From positions 124,001 to 188,000 of the forward strand of contig JAGPCY010000005.1 of NCBI GenBank assembly GCA_018057825.1: a stretch of 64,000 nucleotides of DNA, in the 5' to 3' direction. The position numbers and the translations under genes were made by a program. Under the pieces are notes generated by a model. The model saw only the letters and a list, made by a program, of their open reading frames with translations. It searched no databases and was not told the origin of the DNA. How positions within the stretch are numbered: position 1 is the stretch's first letter; the number at the start of each line of letters is the position of its first letter. Below, piece after piece: positions 59,002 to 64,000 of this stretch. This stretch comes from Kofleriaceae bacterium. Its GTDB lineage: Bacteria; Myxococcota_A; Polyangia; Haliangiales; Haliangiaceae.

Positions 59002-60667
59002 GCGCGGCCTTGCCGTCCTTGACGTAGACCGAGAACCGCACGCCGGTCGTGCCCGGCTTGGCCAGGAGCTCGTCGCGGTTCCGGCGCAGCTTGTCGACGA
59101 ACTTGCCGAAGGTGAGGCCGGCGGTCGGCTCGCCGCACTGCGCCTTCAGCGCGACGAACTCGTCGAACACCGAGCGAAAGTAGGCGTCCTCGTCGCCGTC
59201 GTCGCTGGCCGGCGGCGGGCGCAGGTTGCCGGCGCTGGCCAGGATGTCGTCGTCGAGGGCGCGTGGCGGCGGGGCCGCAGCGACCGGCGGCGGGGTCTTG
59301 GCGCGCGGCGGGGGCGCGGCCGGGCGGGGCGGGGGCGCGGCGGCGCGCGGCATCGGCGGCGGCGGCGCTCCCAGATCGAGATCGGGCGCGGCCCCGGCGG
59401 CCGGCGCGCGGAACCGGAACTCCGGCGGCGGCGCGGCGGCGCGCGGCGGCAGGTCGGGTGGCTCGAGGGCGCCCAGGCTGCCGTCGGCCGGGCCCAGGAG
59501 CTGATCGAGATCGCGGCGGGCGGCCCGGGCTTCGCGCGCCAGCTTGTCGATCTGGATGTTGACCGAGCGCGCGACCGAGCCGAGGCGGCCGCGGTGGCGC
59601 TCCTCGGGGAGCCGCTCGCCCTTGCCCTTGGCCAGCTCGACCGCGTCGGCGGCCAGCCGGCGCACCGGGCGATCGTGCTCGACGAGCATCAGGGCCAGGC
59701 CGATGCCCAGGGCGGCGACGAAGCCGAGGCCGACCGCGAGCCACGGGAAGTTGCCGAACCCGAGGTCATCCTTGCGGACGCGATCGAGGGCGGTGGCGAG
59801 GCCGGTGGTCGGCGCCTCCTCGAGGTAGACGGCGAAGAAGGCGTCGGCGAACCGCGCCTCGCCCGGCAGGCGCGCGATCACCGCGGTCATGCGCTTGGTC
59901 CCCGACGACACCGTGAACGGCTGGCCGGTGCGGCAGTCGGTCTCGAGGGCGGCCGGGCTGGCCGCCAGCTTGCCGTACTCGGTCAGGACCTCGCGATCGA
60001 GCACCGTCGCCGACGACGAGATCACCAGCTCGCCGGCGAGGTAGAACCCCACCGTCGCGCCCAGCGGCCGCATCAGCTCCTCGGCGAACTGCTTGGACAC
60101 CGCGGTGCCGACGACGACCGCGCCGACGTAGGCGACCGGTGGATCGCGGCGCACGACCGGCGACGCCGCGACGCGGAACAGGCGATCGCCGACCTTCCAC
60201 AGGTCGTCGCGCAGGTAGCCGGCCAGGGCGTCGTCGACCAGGAAGCGTCCGGCCAGGACGTCGCCGAAGCTGTCGTCGACGCCCGACGAGCCGGCCCGGG
60301 CCAGGACCCGGCCCGAGCGATCGAGGAGGATCGCGAAGTCGGGTCGGGCCTGCTCGATCTCGGCCAGGAGCTGGCCGGTGACCTCGCGGGCGGCGGTCGC
60401 CGCGGCGGCGTCGATGGTCGGGGCCGCGCTGGCTCGCTCGAGGGCCGACACCACCTCGGCCCGCCGGGCGACCGCGCCCGCCAGATCGATCTGGACGCGC
60501 GCCGCGCTCTTCAACTGGATGTTGATCACGTCGCACGCCACCACCAGGCGCTGGCGATCGTCGTCCTTGCGCGCGCGATCCGCCGGGCGCGGCAGGAGCA
60601 GGGCCACCGTCAGCGCCACCGCGGCGGCCGCCGCGACCAGGAACAACCAGATCTTCGACCAGAACAT
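58973..60667 (-). CDS. MXAN_5187-like dCache/HAMP protein
   Basis: The 564-residue protein has a membrane helix (about residues 5-25), a periplasmic dCache-like domain (about 35-300, with DFAILLDRSGRVLARAG and YVGAVVVGTAVSKQF), a second helix (about 312-332), a HAMP-like region, a Pro/Ala-rich linker (about 400-475) and a conserved C-terminal module (YFRSVFDEFVALKAQCGE, GLTFGKFVDKLRRN). That last module resembles the MXAN_5187 C-terminal domain of myxobacteria. It has no kinase or methyl-accepting domain, so the output is unknown. GAGGAG lies 7-8 nt before the ATG. Confidence 0.85.
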   Translation of the reverse strand: MFWSKIWLFLVAAAAAVALTVALLLPRPADRARKDDDRQRLVVACDVINIQLKSAARVQIDLAGAVARRAEVVSALERASAAPTIDAAAATAAREVTGQLLAEIEQARPDFAILLDRSGRVLARAGSSGVDDSFGDVLAGRFLVDDALAGYLRDDLWKVGDRLFRVAASPVVRRDPPVAYVGAVVVGTAVSKQFAEELMRPLGATVGFYLAGELVISSSATVLDREVLTEYGKLAASPAALETDCRTGQPFTVSSGTKRMTAVIARLPGEARFADAFFAVYLEEAPTTGLATALDRVRKDDLGFGNFPWLAVGLGFVAALGIGLALMLVEHDRPVRRLAADAVELAKGKGERLPEERHRGRLGSVARSVNIQIDKLAREARAARRDLDQLLGPADGSLGALEPPDLPPRAAAPPPEFRFRAPAAGAAPDLDLGAPPPPMPRAAAPPPRPAAPPPRAKTPPPVAAAPPPRALDDDILASAGNLRPPPASDDGDEDAYFRSVFDEFVALKAQCGEPTAGLTFGKFVDKLRRNRDELLAKPGTTGVRFSVYVKDGKAALKATPVKDV

Positions 60668-60682
60668 GGCGCGCTCCTCGGC

Positions 60683-61414
60683 CTACGGCTTGACCGGCAG
60701 GGCCGGGGGCAGCTTGAGGGTCAGGTCGGTGCGCTTGGCGCCGACCGTCAGCTTGTCGTCGGGGCGATCGATCCAGCCGGCCGCGGTCGGCGTGGCGTCG
60801 GCCGCGGCCAGGTTGCGCGGGGCGTAGAAGACCCGCAGCGTGTAGTCACCCGCCGGCACGTCGGGGAACTCGAACCGGCGGTTGGCGTCGGGATAGGCGT
60901 AGTAGCCGGCCGGCAGGATCAGCGCCCGGCCGCGCAGGTGGGGCGTCGCTTGATCGATCAGATCGAGGAGCCCGGCCTGGGTCGGGGTCACCGCCAGGCG
61001 ATCGCTCGGGTTCAAGGGCTTCTTGGGCAAGAGCTGGGGCTGGCCGTGGGCGACGAAGCGCGGCGCGCCGCGACCGCCGTTGCGGATCTCGAGGGTGTCG
61101 CCCAGGCGCGCCGCCACCAGCGGCCGCGCGAAGGACTCGCCGCGCAGCTCCCAGGTGATCGTGGTCGGCTTGGGGGCGACGGCGCCGTCGGCCGGCACCA
61201 GCACCACCACCAGGTGCGGCACCGGATCGAGGCCCGGGGTCGGCGCCAGCGGGTTGGCCAGGCGCGGCACGAAGGCGCGGCCGAGGAGCGGCGCCGGACC
61301 GAGCTCGGTCGGTAGCTCGAGCTTGCCGGCGACCACGCCGGCGCGCGCGGCCGGCGCGAACGCGAACAGGCCGAGCCACAGCGCGGCCGCACACAGGAGC
61401 CTTCGGGCCGTCAT
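60683..61414 (-). CDS. Secreted protein, unknown, upstream of dCache gene
   Basis: The 243-residue product has a Sec signal peptide (LWLGLFAFAPAARAG). The mature part is beta-rich (VVAGKLELPTELGPAP, HLVVVLVPADGAVAP, PTTITWELRGESFAR, DTLEIRNGG, NRRFEFPDVPAGDYTLRVFY) with a final KRTDLTLKLPP strand. The AGDYTLRVFY segment is the sort seen in cupredoxin-like or carboxypeptidase-regulatory-like folds, but no copper ligands are obvious. It ends 15 bp before the MXAN_5187-like gene's start and is probably co-transcribed. TACGCT lies 8 nt before the ATG. Confidence 0.75.
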   Translation of the reverse strand: MTARRLLCAAALWLGLFAFAPAARAGVVAGKLELPTELGPAPLLGRAFVPRLANPLAPTPGLDPVPHLVVVLVPADGAVAPKPTTITWELRGESFARPLVAARLGDTLEIRNGGRGAPRFVAHGQPQLLPKKPLNPSDRLAVTPTQAGLLDLIDQATPHLRGRALILPAGYYAYPDANRRFEFPDVPAGDYTLRVFYAPRNLAAADATPTAAGWIDRPDDKLTVGAKRTDLTLKLPPALPVKP

Positions 61415-61422
61415 CGCGATCG

Positions 61423-61428
61423 AGCGTA
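61423..61428 (-). promoter_or_regulatory. TACGCT box, leaderless -10 candidate
   Basis: On the minus strand TACGCT ends 8 nt before the ATG at 61414. Confidence 0.4.
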
Positions 61429-61480
61429 GCCGCCGCCTCGGCGGGCCGTAAAGGGCCGGGGGCGGCTTGCGCGCGGGCGC

Positions 61481-62029
61481 TCACCGTCCGTCGAGGGCGA
61501 GGTGGGCGAAGGCCGCCACCACCAGGGCGTGGTCGATCGCGCCCGAGCGCACCATCGCGAAGGCCTCGGCCAGGGGCACGGTGAAGGTCGTGACCACCTC
61601 GCCGGCGTCGAGCTCCGGGGCGCCGACCACCGCCGCGCCCTCGGCGGCGAACAGGTGCAAGCGGTTGTCCTGGATCGCCGGGTTGGGCGCCACGGTCGCC
61701 AGGTGGCGCCAGCGCGGCGCGGCGTAGCCGGTCTCCTCGCGCAGCTCGCGCTGGGCGGCGGCCAAGGGCGCCTCGCCGGGATCGACCATGCCCCCGGGGA
61801 TCTCGACGTGGACCGCGGCGGTGCCGTGGCGGTATTGCCGGATCAACACGACCTCGCCGGTCGCGGTGGTGGCGATCACGTTGACCCAGTCGGGGGCGTG
61901 GAGCCCGACGAAGCGGCGCTCGGCGCCGGTGCGCGGATGGCGGGCGACGATGTCGTGGGTGGTGAAGATGCGATAGTCGTGGGCCGGCGCGCGCGCGATC
62001 TCGCGCCAGCGCAGCTCGTCGTCGGTCAT
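61481..62029 (-). CDS. Nudix hydrolase, ADP-ribose pyrophosphatase-like
   Basis: The 182-residue protein has an intact Nudix box (about residues 79-101, GX5EX7REUXEEXGU, with GMVDPGE and RELREETGY), preceded by VNVIATTATGEVVLIRQYRHG and AAVHVEIPGG, and followed by RLHLFAAEG. This matches the ADP-ribose diphosphatase (NudF) group. It cleaves ADP-ribose or nucleotide sugars. The TAGGCT box that precedes it starts with the TAG stop of the upstream gene. A functional link to NrtR (ADP-ribose is its effector) is possible but unproven. Confidence 0.92.
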   Translation of the reverse strand: MTDDELRWREIARAPAHDYRIFTTHDIVARHPRTGAERRFVGLHAPDWVNVIATTATGEVVLIRQYRHGTAAVHVEIPGGMVDPGEAPLAAAQRELREETGYAAPRWRHLATVAPNPAIQDNRLHLFAAEGAAVVGAPELDAGEVVTTFTVPLAEAFAMVRSGAIDHALVVAAFAHLALDGR

Positions 62030-62037
62030 GGCCGGGG

Positions 62038-62043
62038 AGCCTA
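62038..62043 (-). promoter_or_regulatory. TAGGCT box using the upstream stop codon
   Basis: On the minus strand TAGGCT ends 8 nt before the ATG at 62029, and its first three bases are the TAG stop of the NRDE gene. Confidence 0.4.
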
Positions 62044-62802
62044 CCCCGGCGCCGCGACGTCGACGAAGTCAGTCTGGCACGGCGGGCCGTCGGCCCAGGC
62101 CAGCCCGACGATCCGCCCGCGATCGAACGCGGCCAGGGTCGCGCTGCGCGTGCCGTAGCGATCGGTGTGGACGCACACCGCCTGGAGCGCCGGCCAGGCC
62201 TCGGCCGGCACCGGCAACCCGGGGGCCATGGCCGGGACGATCGGCGGTCGCGCGTGATCGCCGAGCGCACCCGGGCCGCGAGCGCGCAGCTCGGCCCAGG
62301 TCGCGACCTCGGCCAGGGCGGCGCGCAGGTGGGCCTGCTTGGGCTGGCCGGGCGCGTCGATCCGATCGTTGGCGAGGATCGTGATGCCCGGGGGCAGCTC
62401 GACGAAGGCGCGGGTGCCGTCGCGCCGCAGGTACGCGACCTCGACGCCGTCGGCGTCGCCGTACACCAGGTTGCCGCTGGCGAACGCGGTGGGATCGAGA
62501 GCGCGGGCGTAGGCCCCCATGGCCGCGCGATCGCCGGCCGCCAGCGCGGCCAGCACCCACTCGCCGCGCGATCGCGGCGCGCGGGGACCGGCGGGCTCGC
62601 GCTGGTTGGTCACCGCGGCGAACCGACCGTCGGCGGCGATCGCCAGCCACGAGCCGCCGAGCACGTCGTCGCGGCCGCCGATCACCCCGGGCGCCAGCGT
62701 CACCGGCGCGCGGGCCGGCCGGGCGTAGAGCTCGTCGCGGTTGGCGGCCAGCGCCAACGGCGCGTCGGCCAGCACCCCGCGCAGGATCGCGATCGTGCAC
62801 AC
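62041..62802 (-). CDS. NRDE family (TANGO2-like) protein
   Basis: The 253-residue protein starts MCTIAILRG with Cys2 as the N-terminal nucleophile, and contains ALAANRDELYARP (the NRDE motif), GGRDDVLGGSWLAIA, AVTNQREP and LANDRIDAP. It matches the NRDE/TANGO2 family, an Ntn-hydrolase-like fold linked to haem handling or envelope metabolism in eukaryotes. GTG start at 62802. The upstream small gene ends 8 bp before it, so the two are likely co-transcribed. Confidence 0.9.
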   Translation of the reverse strand: MCTIAILRGVLADAPLALAANRDELYARPARAPVTLAPGVIGGRDDVLGGSWLAIAADGRFAAVTNQREPAGPRAPRSRGEWVLAALAAGDRAAMGAYARALDPTAFASGNLVYGDADGVEVAYLRRDGTRAFVELPPGITILANDRIDAPGQPKQAHLRAALAEVATWAELRARGPGALGDHARPPIVPAMAPGLPVPAEAWPALQAVCVHTDRYGTRSATLAAFDRGRIVGLAWADGPPCQTDFVDVAAPG

Positions 62803-62810
62803 CGGTGGAC

Positions 62811-63059
62811 CTACAGCGACTCGGCGCGGACCTCGAGCTGGAACGCCCCGGCGGTGGCGGCCGCCGCGGCGCCGCAGGCCGCGGCCCAGGCCGCGCAGGT
62901 CTCGTCGTCGACGTCGGCGCCGAGATCGACCCAGACCTTGATGTGACTGGCGTCGTCGCCCGACGGGTGGACCCGGACCTCGCGGGCCCGCCGGCCGTGC
63001 GCGTCGACGTACGCGGTCACGAACTGCTCGACCGCGGTCGCAGCCCGATTGATGTCCAT
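62811..63059 (-). CDS. 82-residue alpha/beta hypothetical protein
   Basis: The 82-residue protein starts MDINRAATAVEQFVTAYVDAHG, has strands REVRVHPSGDD and HIKVWVDLGADVDD, a Cys-containing helix (CAAWAAACG) and a final strand. This could be a small dimeric domain. It has no signal peptide and is not recognised. TACACT ends 6 nt before the ATG. It is upstream of, and 8 bp from, the NRDE gene. Confidence 0.65.
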   Translation of the reverse strand: MDINRAATAVEQFVTAYVDAHGRRAREVRVHPSGDDASHIKVWVDLGADVDDETCAAWAAACGAAAAATAGAFQLEVRAESL

Positions 63060-63065
63060 GGCGCG

Positions 63066-63071
63066 AGTGTA
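63066..63071 (-). promoter_or_regulatory. TACACT box, leaderless -10 candidate
   Basis: On the minus strand TACACT ends 6 nt before the ATG at 63059. Confidence 0.5.
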
Positions 63072-63105
63072 GCCCAGGGCGTGGGGGCTGTGCTTTGCTG
63101 CCGCC

Positions 63106-64000
63106 GTGCACCCGGCGCTGCGCGACCACCGCCGCTACCTGGCGGCCCTGACCGCGGCCGCCGCCGGCGAGCCGCTCACCCACGCCAACCAGCTCGCCGC
63201 CCTGGCGCGCGAGGCCGCGGTGGCCGCGGCCGCCGCCGATCCGGCGGCGTGTCGCGCCGCGTCCGGCGATCTGTTCGAGTACGCCCGCGGCGCCTGGCTC
63301 GATCGCCTGTTGGCCCACGCTCGGATCGCGACGGCGATGGACGATCCGTGGACGACCCAGGCCATGGCCCTCGAGCTCGAGGCGGCCCTGGCGGCTCGCG
63401 ATCACCGCGACTGGGGCGAGCAGCTCGCGCGCGGCTCGGCGGCCGGCGCGCCGTGGCACGATCGCGCCACCGTCGCGCGCGCGGCGCCGGGCGCGGTCTT
63501 CGCGGCGGCGATGACGCTGGGCTGGGACCGCCGCGCCGGGGCGCGGGCCGAGGCCGTCGACGCGCTGGCCGCCCAGGTGGCGGCGTGGGCCGAGGTCCAG
63601 CGCTTGCCGGCGACCGGCGACGTCACCCGCTGGGCCCGGCTGTTCGCGCGGCCGCGCTACGCGCTCGGCTGGCCGTGGCTCGAGGGTGGGCTCGGGGCGG
63701 CGGCGGCGATCGTCGCGGCCGTGGTGTCGCCGCCGCCGGCCCTCGCGCCCGTCGAGGTCGGGTCGGCGTCGATGACGCTGGCGGCGATGGAGGAGCAGGC
63801 TCGGCGGTGGCGGGCCGGCCTCGCCGAGGCGCGCCCAGGCCCGGTCGCCGGTGACGAGCCGACCGCGGCGGGGCTGCGCGCCGCCTACGCGCCGCTCGCC
63901 ACGCTGCCCGGCGACGATCCCGTCGTGTCGGCGCTGCGCGCGGCGGCCCAGGCCATGCTCGCCGAGGGCGGTGACGTCGAGACCGCCCAGGGGCTCCTGG
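63106..64000 (+). CDS. Ala-rich hypothetical protein, truncated by window end
   Basis: An open frame runs from the GTG at 63106 to the last base (298 complete codons) with no stop. It encodes a soluble-looking Ala-rich helical protein (HPALRDHRRYLAALTAAAA, RIATAMDDPWTTQAMALELE), with W/R-rich helices and, around residues 196-206, a short hydrophobic stretch (LGAAAAIVAAVV) that could be one membrane helix. Composition and helical repeats suggest a scaffold or TPR-like protein. It is divergent from the small 82-residue gene. I cannot assign it. Confidence 0.65.
   Translation, partial: MHPALRDHRRYLAALTAAAAGEPLTHANQLAALAREAAVAAAAADPAACRAASGDLFEYARGAWLDRLLAHARIATAMDDPWTTQAMALELEAALAARDHRDWGEQLARGSAAGAPWHDRATVARAAPGAVFAAAMTLGWDRRAGARAEAVDALAAQVAAWAEVQRLPATGDVTRWARLFARPRYALGWPWLEGGLGAAAAIVAAVVSPPPALAPVEVGSASMTLAAMEEQARRWRAGLAEARPGPVAGDEPTAAGLRAAYAPLATLPGDDPVVSALRAAAQAMLAEGGDVETAQGLL

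Overview
The window is very GC-rich DNA (roughly 70% or more by eye) from a Gram-negative, predatory- or social-type bacterium. It is most likely a member of the Myxococcota (former Deltaproteobacteria), possibly of the Kofleriaceae/Haliangium kind. The basis is a Hanks-type kinase and a PP2C phosphatase, very many lipoproteins with Asp/Ala/Pro-rich linkers, a MXAN_5187-like protein, VIT/VWA and choice-of-anchor-D proteins, TonB/AgmX-like proteins and dense coding with 1-4 bp start/stop overlaps. The lineage is inferred from gene content only. I see no rRNA, tRNA, IS element, prophage, integrase or CRISPR array; this reads as chromosomal backbone with accessory lipoprotein genes.

Layout. 0-7 kb: a DHFR/RibD-fold reductase, a small outer-membrane-like protein, an orphan MazF/PemK toxin convergent with a DUF1801 protein, a GlsB-type membrane protein, an EamA permease, a hexamer array, a PspB-like/Ser-Thr kinase fusion and a MoxR ATPase + VWA pair. 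7-12.5 kb: an interrupted lipoprotein, a lipoprotein methyltransferase, an acidic lipoprotein translationally coupled to clpX, corA and a PP2C phosphatase. 12.4-20 kb: a TonB/AgmX-like protein divergent from an ECF sigma factor that is coupled to a 1793-residue FecR-VIT-VWA-TPR protein. 20-29 kb: membrane and lipoproteins, a Ski2-like helicase coupled to MTA/SAH nucleosidase, a CxxCH lipoprotein and a SET-domain protein. 29-33.5 kb: secG-dapF, a zinc-ribbon methyltransferase and a pseudo-aldo/keto reductase with a propeller-like partner. 33.5-37 kb: a three-subunit xanthine-dehydrogenase-family molybdoenzyme. 37-43.5 kb: a DUF3887-like membrane protein, an ASH-repeat lipoprotein, a YfhO-like membrane protein and a PfkB kinase. 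43.6-48.8 kb: an NAD salvage operon (pncB, PRPP synthetase, nadE, nrtR). 48.8-51.3 kb: a double-glycine-leader peptide coupled to an unrecognised 410-residue protein, and a mini zinc-ribbon protein. 51.4-59 kb: TrmH, PBP1A, FG-GAP-like protein, family-5 solute-binding protein and an NtrY-like histidine kinase in one run. 59-64 kb: a MXAN_5187-like protein, a secreted protein, a Nudix hydrolase, an NRDE protein, a small protein and a truncated ORF.

Two genome-wide habits stand out. First, at least fifteen genes have a TAnnnT box ending 5-8 nt before the start codon, mostly without a Shine-Dalgarno sequence, which is the signature of leaderless transcription. I used it to choose starts. Second, four long arrays of a CCGAGA/CCGAGG-type hexamer lie directly after stop codons and, in three cases, just upstream of the next gene's promoter region. 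The most attractive uncharacterised cassette is the GG-leader peptide with its coupled 410-residue partner at 48.8-50.3 kb.
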